Of a stretch of DNA of 21,637 nt, positions 1 to 8,244 are shown piece after piece. The notes under the pieces were generated by a model. The model did not search any database, was not told the origin of the DNA, and saw only the letters and a program-made list of their open reading frames with translations. Source of the DNA: Micromonospora sp. WMMD1128 (GTDB taxonomy: Bacteria; Actinomycetota; Actinomycetes; Mycobacteriales; Micromonosporaceae); contig NZ_CP114902.1 in assembly GCF_027497235.1 (NCBI RefSeq), forward strand, positions 6,792,501 through 6,814,137, given 5' to 3'. The stretch's first letter is position 1; each line of letters starts with the position of its first letter. Position numbers and translations under genes: made by a program.

Positions 1-1602
<1,602 letters not shown>

Positions 1603-1673
1603 AGCTGCTACGCGTCCACTGTGCAACTCTGAACAAACACCACCCGCCAGGGGTTGGTTGACATGTTCATAGA

Positions 1674-1790
1674 GTTACGGCGGTCATGGCGGAGGGGAAA
1701 CGCCCGGTAACATTCCGAACCCGGAAGCTAAGCCCTCCAGCGCCGATGGTACTGCACTCGGGAGGGTGTGGGAGAGTAGGACACCGCCGG
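1674..1790 (+). rRNA. rrf: 5S ribosomal RNA
   Basis: About 117 bases beginning GTTACGGCGGTCATGGCGG and ending GACACCGCCGGAC, with the 5' and 3' ends complementary (GCGGT.. with ..ACCGCC). Internal conserved elements include CCGAACCCGGAAGCTAAG and GGGAGAGTAGG. It lies 71 bases after the 23S end, as in a normal 16S-23S-5S operon. The ends are set by the terminal helix and may be off by one or two bases. Confidence 0.95.
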
Positions 1791-1800
1791 ACAAACCTTC

Positions 1801-1835
1801 AGTTCAGGGCCACCCCCACGGGGTGGCCCTGAACT
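1801..1835 (+). terminator. rrn operon terminator hairpin
   Basis: A perfect 16-base-pair stem (AGTTCAGGGCCACCCC with its complement) closed by the loop CAC, ten bases after 5S. It has no U-tract, which is common for actinobacterial terminators. Confidence 0.9.
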
Positions 1836-1993
1836 GCGTTCGGCGAGAATCACCACGGGCAGGGTGCCGCATTTCGTACCGTCGAGCCGGGACCGCCCGG
1901 CGGGTTCCCCGCCGGCCTGGCGGTTTCGGAAACGTGACATGGCGTACGGCAGGTTTGCGATCGGGACGGACCTGCCGGGGTACAGGAGTGGTC

Positions 1994-2620
1994 ATGGAGA
2001 TCGGAATCATCGGGTCGGGGCACATCGGGGGCACCCTCACCCGTCGTCTGAGTTCACTCGGCCACGACGTCGTGGTAACCAACTCCCGCGGTCCGCAGAG
2101 CCTGACCGACCTCGCCACGGAGACCGGCGCCCGGGCTGCCGGCCTGGAGGAGACGGTCCAGGGCGCGGAACTGGTGGTCGTCGCGATCCCGCTGAAGGCG
2201 GTGCCGCAGCTACCCCCGGCAGTCTTCGAGGGCAAACTGGTCGTCGACGCGAACAACTACTACCCGCAGCGGGACGGCGACGTCGCCGAACTGCTGGACC
2301 GTAGCCTCAGCTCCAGTCGCTGGACGGCCGACCACCTCAAGGGCGCCCGGGTGGTGAAGGCGTTCAACAACATCCAGGCAGCGCACCTGATGGACGAGGG
2401 CAAGCCGGCCGGCTCCCCGGGCCGGATCGCCCTGCCGGTGGCCGGTGACGACGCGGACGCCAAGCGGGTGGTCATGGGGCTGGTGGACGAGCTGGGGTTC
2501 GACGCGGTCGACGCCGGCACGCTCGACGAGAGCTGGCGTCAGCAGCCCGACACGCCTGTCTACGGCACCGACCGCGATGCGGACGGCGTGCGGGAGGGGC
2601 TGGCCGCGGCGCGGCCCTGA
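1994..2620 (+). CDS. NADPH-dependent F420 reductase-like oxidoreductase
   Basis: A 208-residue protein with an N-terminal Rossmann fold of the F420_oxidored family: GIIGSGHIGG at residues 4-13 is the dinucleotide-binding loop and N30-S31-R32 is placed where these enzymes recognise the NADP 2'-phosphate. VKAFNNI at 121-127 and the C-terminal WRQQPDTPVYG (181-191) are typical of the family. Members move hydride between NADP(H) and coenzyme F420 or related acceptors in the cytoplasm; the actual substrate cannot be read from the sequence. The ATG at 1994 is chosen because AGGAG lies five bases upstream and the Rossmann motif starts at once; the frame is open further upstream into the rrn terminator, but that part is not protein-like. 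It stands alone, convergent with the VanW gene. Confidence 0.85.
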   Translation: MEIGIIGSGHIGGTLTRRLSSLGHDVVVTNSRGPQSLTDLATETGARAAGLEETVQGAELVVVAIPLKAVPQLPPAVFEGKLVVDANNYYPQRDGDVAELLDRSLSSSRWTADHLKGARVVKAFNNIQAAHLMDEGKPAGSPGRIALPVAGDDADAKRVVMGLVDELGFDAVDAGTLDESWRQQPDTPVYGTDRDADGVREGLAAARP

Positions 2621-2650
2621 GCGCGCCGAGCAAGAGCACCGAGCAATGAG

Positions 2651-2677
2651 GGAAGGCCCCGCCAGGCGGGGCCTTCC
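2651..2677. terminator. Bidirectional terminator between convergent genes
   Basis: Inverted repeat GGAAGGCCCCG/CGGGGCCTTCC with loop CCAGG, located between the stop of the oxidoreductase gene (2620) and the stop of the VanW gene (2690). It can serve both strands. Confidence 0.8.
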
Positions 2678-2689
2678 TCGTGTCCGGGG

Positions 2690-4510
2690 TCAGGCGTTCG
2701 GATCCTTGGCGCAGATGAAGCGCGGCTCGGCGTCGTAGCGCCAGCTGAACTTCTCCCGCTTGATCACCTTGCCGTCCTTTTTGATCACCCGGAACGCGTC
2801 CTGGGCGAATCCGATGCCGCCGGCCGCGGAGATGCAGCTCGGGCCCGGCTTCAGGTAGACGGTCTTCGGCTGGGTGATGTTACGGCGGGGGCCGTACTCG
2901 GTCTTGACGCTGTCATAGATCTTGGTGCTCCAGATCGACACGGTGATCGAATCGGCCGTGTACGAGGTGTCGATGAGCACGCCGTGCGGGGTGTTGTTGC
3001 GAAACTTGAAGTCGAGCTGCGGCCAGTAGATGGTCGACTCGATCACGGCCGGGTAGCGGCTGAAGTAGAACGAGTGCGGCTTGTGCTCGACGTCCTCCAT
3101 GCCGGCGTAGTAGGTGGCGTTGAACAGCGTCGTGGTGAACTGCGAGACGCCGCCGCCCACGCCGGGCACCAGCTTGCCGCCCACGATCGTGGGCGCGTCC
3201 TGGTAGCCCTGGTCGTAGCCGCGCTCCCCGGTGTGCGCGTTGAGCGAGAAGGTCTCCCCCGGCCGCACGATCGTGCCGTCCACGTCCTTGGCCGCCTGGA
3301 CGATGTTCTGGCTGCGGGGGGAGGAGAGACCACCGGTGAACCGGGTGGTGAAGGTGGAGACCCGCTCCTTGATGCCCAGCTCGGCCAGCTTGGCCTCGGT
3401 CAGCTCGGGGGCGGCCGGCTTGAGCTCGGCGGTCACCGTGCGGTCGTCCGCCTTGGGCAGCACCGCCAGCAGCGCCGGGCCGAGCGCGGCGGCGTCGACC
3501 TGGCGGCCGGCGCGGCTGGGCACCACCTTCGGCTTGCCGCCGCTGATGGTGAGCCCGGCGTCGCGCGGCTCCTTCTCGAGCTTCGTCAGTTTGTCGCCGA
3601 GCGCGGTGCGCAGCCGCTTGACGTCGACGCGCGGGGTGATCGTGCCGGCGTCGTCGGTCGAGAAACGCAACGATCGGGCGATGGCGGCGGGTGGGATGGT
3701 GACCGAGCCACCACCTGTGGTGAGCGTGACGGGCGCGGCGACGGCCGGCCGGGCCAGCTCGGTGACGAGCCGGTCCACCTCCTCGCGGCTGGTCGCCGGC
3801 CACTTCTCCACGAGCGGCACGGTGACCGGTCGGGCGGCGAGCCACGCGGAGGTGACCGCCGGCGTCGCGCCGGCCGGGTCCACGGTCAGCGCCGGCTTCG
3901 GATAGACCGGTTTGGGCGTGGTGCCGGTCCAGATGATGGTCGGCACGGTCATCTCCTGACCCTGGTCACCCATCACCTCGCGCAGGGCGGCGTCGAGCCG
4001 GTCGGTGTCGACAGTCACCACCGGGTCGACCGCGCGCGAGCCGACCAGCCGGCTCACCGCGTGCGCGTCGGCGGCGGCTGCCGCCGCCACGGTGGCGTCC
4101 ACGTCGATGGCGAGCCCGACGTCGGCCGGGTTCAACTCGGCCTTCTTCTCCCCGACCGTGACCGCCAGCGGAGCGTTCAGCGCGTCGGCCCGGCGCTCCA
4201 GCTCGGCGCGGAGCGCCCGGGCGGCCTCCGCTCGGCTCCGGCCGCCCAGCTCGGTGCCGAGCACTGTGGTGCCGCGGGGGACGTCACCGGCGTACGCGTA
4301 GGCGCCGACGCCGATGCCGCCCGCGAGCAGGGCGGCGGTGAGCCCGCCGGCCAGCAGCAGCCGGGCGCGTCGGGAGCGGGTGGGCCCGCCGCCGTCGCCG
4401 GTGGGCGGTGTGGCGACCGGCTCCAGCTCGACTCCGGGCCAGCTCACCGCCGCTACCTTGACGGTGGGCCGGTCGTCGGCAGCCGGCATCTTTTCGCCGT
4501 GCATCGTCAC
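2690..4510 (-). CDS. VanW-family, membrane-anchored cell-wall protein
   Basis: 606 residues. A cytoplasmic N-terminus of about 48 residues is followed by one transmembrane helix (about 50-73), so the bulk is outside the membrane. Residues about 80-190 and 220-360 look like two copies of the peptidoglycan-binding module that usually precedes VanW (pattern of a TTVLGTELGGRS start then AL..L followed by a beta-rich stretch). The VanW domain spans about 383-515, with RPGETFSLN (416-424), GKLVPGVGGGVSQFTTTLFN (445-464) and ESTIYWPQLD (491-500) as its conserved blocks. The C-terminal tail (516-606) has only two cysteines, C559 and C600, possibly a disulfide. VanW function is unknown; it sits in some vancomycin-resistance clusters, but no van genes are nearby here, so resistance should not be inferred. 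The GTG at 4510 follows GAGG by four bases; an ATG at 4504 is an alternative. Confidence 0.88.
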   Translation of the reverse strand: MTMHGEKMPAADDRPTVKVAAVSWPGVELEPVATPPTGDGGGPTRSRRARLLLAGGLTAALLAGGIGVGAYAYAGDVPRGTTVLGTELGGRSRAEAARALRAELERRADALNAPLAVTVGEKKAELNPADVGLAIDVDATVAAAAAADAHAVSRLVGSRAVDPVVTVDTDRLDAALREVMGDQGQEMTVPTIIWTGTTPKPVYPKPALTVDPAGATPAVTSAWLAARPVTVPLVEKWPATSREEVDRLVTELARPAVAAPVTLTTGGGSVTIPPAAIARSLRFSTDDAGTITPRVDVKRLRTALGDKLTKLEKEPRDAGLTISGGKPKVVPSRAGRQVDAAALGPALLAVLPKADDRTVTAELKPAAPELTEAKLAELGIKERVSTFTTRFTGGLSSPRSQNIVQAAKDVDGTIVRPGETFSLNAHTGERGYDQGYQDAPTIVGGKLVPGVGGGVSQFTTTLFNATYYAGMEDVEHKPHSFYFSRYPAVIESTIYWPQLDFKFRNNTPHGVLIDTSYTADSITVSIWSTKIYDSVKTEYGPRRNITQPKTVYLKPGPSCISAAGGIGFAQDAFRVIKKDGKVIKREKFSWRYDAEPRFICAKDPNA

Positions 4511-4690
4511 TCAACCTCGATCGGAAGTACATGCGCGGGGACCGCTTCCCCCGCGGGAGACACCTACGGTAACCAACGCTCGGGCCGGTCGGGAGTCTCC
4601 GGCCGGCGGTCGTGTCGGGCGGGCGGCGGTGTCGTACCGATCACCCGTTTCGGGTCCCCGTTCCGGCGCTGATCGTGACACGGTGGGCGG

Positions 4691-5596
4691 GTGTTGGCGT
4701 ACGGCGGCGGATGGCTGGACCGGGCGGCGGCGTTGCGCGGTGACCCGGGGTGGCTCGCGGCGCGGTTGACCGATCCGGCGAGCGTGCTGCTGCCGCTGTG
4801 GCGCGATCGGTGCCTCGTCGACGCGGTGCGGGCACCGGTGCGGCCGGCGGTGGTGGACGCGGCCGGGCTGCTCGCCGGTGCGGACGAGACGGTCTTCCTC
4901 GGGTTGGACGAGGGGCGGGCGCTGTTCGCCGTCGACCTCTCCGGCCGGGGCGAGGGCGAGGCGTGCGAGCTGGCCGGCGCGGTCGAGGCGGTGGACGTCC
5001 GGGCGCTCGTGGGTGAGCTGGGCGCGGCCGAGGCGGCCGTCCTGGCGTACGCGAAGGGGTTGTTGCACTGGCATCGCGGCCAGCGGTTCTGCGGTGGTTG
5101 CGGCGCGGCGACGGTGGTCGGCTCGGGCGGGCACCTCCGCTCCTGCGGCGGCGCGGGCTGCGGCCGGTTGCTGTTCCCGCGGATCGAGCCGGCGGTCATC
5201 ATGCTCGTCGAGGCGCCGGGTGAGCCGGCGCGTTGCCTGCTGGCCCGGCATCGGGGCGCGGCGGAGGATTCCTGGTCGACGCTCGCCGGGTTCGTGGAGA
5301 TCGGCGAGAGCCTGGAGGACGCGGTCCGGCGGGAGGTCGGCGAGGAGGCCGGGGTGGCCGTGGGCGAGGTGGTCTACCAGGGCTCGCAGGCGTGGCCGTT
5401 TCCCGCTGGGCTGATGCTCGGCTTCCGGGCGACGGCGGTGTCGACGCGGGTTCGGGTCGACGGCGAGGAAGTGGTGGAGGCGCGGTGGTTCACCCGGGCG
5501 GAGCTGCGGGCCCGGGTGGCCGCGGGGCGTCCCCTCGGCCGGATCGACTCGATCGACCGCCACCTGCTGGGGTCGTGGTTGGACGCGCGGGCCTGA
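4691..5596 (+). CDS. nudC: NADH pyrophosphatase / NAD-cap hydrolase NudC
   Basis: 301 residues, the usual NudC length. The N-terminal domain is followed by a zinc ribbon with C134, C137, C152 and C157, then the Nudix domain. The Nudix box runs from G200 to V222 with E206, R214-E215 and E218-E219 as the catalytic, metal-binding positions. The NudC signature that follows is SQAWPFPAG at 232-240; the usual form is SQPWPFPxS, so it has a P-to-A and an S-to-G change. The enzyme splits NAD(H) into NMN(H) and AMP and removes NAD caps from RNA 5' ends. The start is the first plausible codon (GTG) and lacks a strong ribosome site, so it could be a few codons off. It is divergent from the VanW gene with 180 bases between. 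Confidence 0.93.
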   Translation: MLAYGGGWLDRAAALRGDPGWLAARLTDPASVLLPLWRDRCLVDAVRAPVRPAVVDAAGLLAGADETVFLGLDEGRALFAVDLSGRGEGEACELAGAVEAVDVRALVGELGAAEAAVLAYAKGLLHWHRGQRFCGGCGAATVVGSGGHLRSCGGAGCGRLLFPRIEPAVIMLVEAPGEPARCLLARHRGAAEDSWSTLAGFVEIGESLEDAVRREVGEEAGVAVGEVVYQGSQAWPFPAGLMLGFRATAVSTRVRVDGEEVVEARWFTRAELRARVAAGRPLGRIDSIDRHLLGSWLDARA

Positions 5597-5986
5597 TCCG
5601 TCCTCCGGCCGGCGGCCGAGCCTGACCGGACGGGTGACGGTCTCCTCACACCCAGCCCCTTTGCAGCTTGCCGTTACCAAACTGTGATGTTTGGGTGCGA
5701 CGGCTACCGCTGGTGAAACCGGCCCGGCGTCCCGTCGTAATCGTGTCGTTTTGCCCAGGCCGCCGAGTCGCCGGGATGTTAACCGTTGGTAACCACAATC
5801 GATCTTGATACCACAGTTGTGTTACCCGCCAGTAGCAAGGGTCTTGTGAGCTCTGTCGCTTCGCGAGAGCATCCAATCCGCGACCGCGCGCCCCGTTCGG
5901 CACAACGGCTTCCGCGCCGCCCCGCAGCTTTCCCGTCCCGCGTCGCGACCCGCGTCCGGTGACGCACCCCCGTCGAGGAGGACTTT
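5597..5986. other. 390-base intergenic region, likely promoter/operator of the DUF6230 operon
   Basis: No convincing gene. From about 5660 to 5840 the base composition is clearly less GC-rich than the surroundings. It holds an inverted repeat CCAAAC-n6-GTTTGG at 5677-5694, and several GTTACC/GGTAAC words: GTTACC at 5673 and 5821, GGTAAC at 5788, GTTAACC at 5779. GTTACCAA at 5673-5680 is the exact reverse complement of TTGGTAAC at 5786-5793. This looks like an operator-rich promoter, but no clear -35/-10 pair can be assigned. The last 20 bases contain the ribosome site GAGGAGGA at 5975-5982. Confidence 0.5.
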
Positions 5987-6586
5987 GTGAGTGACCAGGT
6001 GAGTGGTGGCACCCGCTGGCGGCGCTTCGCCGCGATGATGGTGCCGGCGACCGTCGTGGCCGGCGGCATCGTGCTGGGCATGGCCAACGGCGCCATCGCG
6101 GCGTCGTTCGCGGTGTCGGGGCAGACCTTCAAGGTCGGCGCCTCGACGCTTGTCGGCAACGGCTTCAAGCAGTACGGCGGCATGGTCGAGGAGAAGAACG
6201 GCACCAAGCACCCGGTGGCCGTCTCCGAGATCGCCGACGCCAAGCTCTACGACCTCTGCCAGTCGGTCGACGCCAGCCTGCCGGGCATCCCGATCGTGCT
6301 GACCATCAACGCCGGTGGCGGCGGCAAGCCGGCCACCGCGACCAACCTGCTGATCGACATGGACTCGCTCGAGGGCGATGCCACGTTCGAGAACATCCAG
6401 ATCGGCCGCGACGCCAACGAGCTCAACGCGAAGCAGGGCCAGCCGGGCGCGTTCGGGCAGAGCGCCGACGTGGTGACCATCAAGGGGCTCAAGCAGGTGG
6501 CGCGCTCGACGAGCGCCGGTGTCTTCACCCTCAACGGGCTGAAGCTGAAGGTCAACGTGGGCAAGGACGCCAAGGAATGCTTCTGA
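5987..6586 (+). CDS. DUF6230 family membrane-anchored or secreted protein
   Basis: 199 residues. A basic N-terminus is followed by one hydrophobic helix (about 15-38, ending GAIAAS) that can be a signal peptide or an anchor; the remaining 160 residues are predicted to be outside. That part is beta-rich and glycine-rich with just two cysteines, C91 and C198, the latter in the C-terminal ECF. Conserved-looking blocks are LLIDMDSLEGDATFENIQIG (121-140), GQPGAFGQSADVVTIKGL (151-168) and GVFTLNGLKLKVN (178-190). I recognise it as DUF6230; Streptomyces relatives are sometimes labelled 'cholesterol esterase', but no esterase catalytic motif (GxSxG) is visible. The GTG start follows GAGGAGGA by about five bases. 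It is followed by the DUF6114 gene, a pairing widespread in actinobacteria. Function unknown. Confidence 0.88.
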   Translation: MSDQVSGGTRWRRFAAMMVPATVVAGGIVLGMANGAIAASFAVSGQTFKVGASTLVGNGFKQYGGMVEEKNGTKHPVAVSEIADAKLYDLCQSVDASLPGIPIVLTINAGGGGKPATATNLLIDMDSLEGDATFENIQIGRDANELNAKQGQPGAFGQSADVVTIKGLKQVARSTSAGVFTLNGLKLKVNVGKDAKECF

Positions 6587-6594
6587 TCTGAGGG

Positions 6595-6628
6595 CGAGGC
6601 CCGCGGAGGGCGCCCTCCGCGGGCCTCG
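6595..6628 (+). terminator. Perfect 34-base palindrome inside the DUF6230-DUF6114 operon
   Basis: Arms of 17 bases (CGAGGCCCGCGGAGGGC and its complement) meet with no spacer; as RNA this would fold as a long GC hairpin with a tight loop. It begins nine bases after the DUF6230 stop and ends 38 bases before the DUF6114 start. It may be a partial terminator or an mRNA-stabilising hairpin that makes the first gene more abundant than the second. No U-tract follows. Confidence 0.55.
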
Positions 6629-6666
6629 ACCATGTCTCACCCCGTCAGCACCGCCAGGAGGAGTAC

Positions 6667-8181
6667 GTGACAACCGCCGAAACGCGGCAGGCCCGGCCCG
6701 GTCGGCTCGGCCAGGCGTGGCGTGGCTTCCGCCGGTGGCGCCGGGAGCGGCCGTTCTGGGGTGGACTCTTCACCGCCCTGGCCGGTCTGGAGATCTTCGG
6801 CACCACCCAGATGAGTTTGAACGGCCTCTCGTTCCAGATGGGGCCCACCGGCTTCCTGTCCTGGCTCATCCCGACCATCCTCGTGGCCTGCGGCATGCTG
6901 CTCTGGTTCAGCCCGGCCCAGCGGATGTTCTACGCGGTGGTCGCGGCGATCACCGCGCTCTACTCGCTGATCGGGGTCAACCTCGGCGGCTTCTTCATCG
7001 GCCTGCTGCTCGGCATGGTCGGCAGCGCGCTCGGCTTCGCCTGGGTGCCGAGCAAGAAGGCGGACCCCCCGGCGACGCCCGTGGATCCGGTCGACGAGCC
7101 GGCGGAGGAGCCGGCCGACGAGCCGCAGCCGGCCCTGGTCGACGAGCTGCTGCCCCGGCAGCGGGAGGACGACACCACCGGAGTCCTCACCGACACGCTG
7201 CCCGCGCCGCGCAACCCGCTGCGCGAGGCCGCGCCCACGGAACCGGCCGTCGAGACGCCGGACGCCGACACCCCACGCCGCCCGGGTCACCCGCCCAGGA
7301 CGTACGCGATCCTGCTCGTCCTCGCCGTCTCCGCGGCCGGGCTGCTCGCGGTCCGCGACCAGCGGCCGGCGGTCGCCGCGCCGGCCGCCTGCCCGACCAC
7401 ATCGGCGCCGGCGCCGAAGCCGACCGCCTCGAAGACCGCCTCGGCGTCGCCGTCGGCCAGCCCGAGCGCCACCGCCCCGGCCGAGCCGGAGGAAGAGGAC
7501 TCGGACGGCAACCTGCTGACCGAGATCGTCGACGGCATCACCGGCCTGTTCACCGGTGGGAAGGACAAGGCCGAGCCGGCACCGTCACCCTCGACCGCCG
7601 CCGCGAGCGGAAGCGCCACGCCGAAGCCCGGCGGCAGCGCGAAGCCGTCGACCCCGGCGAAGCCGGACGCCGACTGCGACGACGCCGACCCGGCCCCGAC
7701 CAAGCCGAAGCCGGTCGAGGAGGGCAAGCCGCTGCCCAAGCTGGCCGCCGACCCCGACCAACCCCTCGTCGCCGACCCGCCCTCGCTGCTCACCGGCTCC
7801 AAGGTCACGATGACCGGGCTGCGCTTCGAGGGCATCGTCGAGCTGCCCACCTACCGGGGCAAGCTCAAGTGCCTGAAGTTCACCATGGACAAGGCGGTGA
7901 CCGACGACTTCACGCTGCTTGCGAGCGGCCCGGCGGGCAAGAAGCAGCGGTACGTCACCGACGAGCTCACCGTCGAGGGTGACGTCGCGTTCTACGCCAC
8001 CCGGTTCGTCGGGCGCGTGCTCGGCATCAAGATCACGCTGACGCCGGACCTGCCGTTCCCGGACGGCATTCCGGTCACCTCGCCGATTCCGCTCAGCTTC
8101 GACGACCCGGTGATCACGCTGGCCTACGAGCACTCGAAGAAGCTCAGCGCCACGCCGAAGCTCCGGGTCGACCTGGCCTGA
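6667..8181 (+). CDS. DUF6114 integral membrane protein with extended extracytoplasmic C-terminal domain
   Basis: 504 residues. Four transmembrane helices (about 31-48, 62-80, 88-104, 106-126) form the DUF6114 core. They are followed by an acidic, proline-rich cytoplasmic linker (127-210), a fifth helix (about 212-228), a long Pro/Ala/Ser/Thr/Lys-rich linker (232-370), and a folded, beta-rich C-terminal domain (371-504) beginning LLTGSKVTMTGLRFEGIVEL. With the N-terminus inside, the linker and last domain lie outside, and the linker is long enough to reach into the wall. Start is GTG at 6667 with GGAGGAG seven bases before. It is transcribed with the DUF6230 gene 80 bases upstream. DUF6114 itself has no known function; the arm plus C-terminal domain goes beyond the four-helix core. 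I infer that the two proteins act as partners. Confidence 0.88.
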   Translation: MTTAETRQARPGRLGQAWRGFRRWRRERPFWGGLFTALAGLEIFGTTQMSLNGLSFQMGPTGFLSWLIPTILVACGMLLWFSPAQRMFYAVVAAITALYSLIGVNLGGFFIGLLLGMVGSALGFAWVPSKKADPPATPVDPVDEPAEEPADEPQPALVDELLPRQREDDTTGVLTDTLPAPRNPLREAAPTEPAVETPDADTPRRPGHPPRTYAILLVLAVSAAGLLAVRDQRPAVAAPAACPTTSAPAPKPTASKTASASPSASPSATAPAEPEEEDSDGNLLTEIVDGITGLFTGGKDKAEPAPSPSTAAASGSATPKPGGSAKPSTPAKPDADCDDADPAPTKPKPVEEGKPLPKLAADPDQPLVADPPSLLTGSKVTMTGLRFEGIVELPTYRGKLKCLKFTMDKAVTDDFTLLASGPAGKKQRYVTDELTVEGDVAFYATRFVGRVLGIKITLTPDLPFPDGIPVTSPIPLSFDDPVITLAYEHSKKLSATPKLRVDLA

Positions 8182-8193
8182 CCGGACGACGAA

Positions 8194-8229
8194 ACGGCCG
8201 GGGTCGGAGGTTCTTCCGACCCCGGCCGT
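8194..8229. terminator. Strong bidirectional terminator
   Basis: Perfect 15-base-pair stem ACGGCCGGGGTCGGA with its complement, loop GGTTCT, lying between the convergent stops at 8181 and 8245. On the minus strand it is followed by TTTC. Confidence 0.88.
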
Positions 8230-8244
8230 CGCGTTCGGGGAAAC

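Noticed and set aside
1897..1915. Hairpin CCGGCGGG-TTC-CCCGCCGG upstream of the oxidoreductase
   Set aside because: Short, common in very GC-rich DNA and without a following tract or link to a gene end.
2690..4510. Vancomycin resistance determinant
   Set aside because: VanW domains are common in cell-wall proteins, and no vanR/S/H/A/X genes are in the window.
2984..4672. A 562-codon open frame antisense to the VanW gene
   Set aside because: Its protein is an Arg/Gly/Val-rich shadow with no domain; the minus-strand frame carries VanW motifs.
5646..5903. 85-codon minus-strand frame in the region upstream of DUF6230
   Set aside because: No ribosome site, no coding-like third-position bias and it covers the operator-like block.
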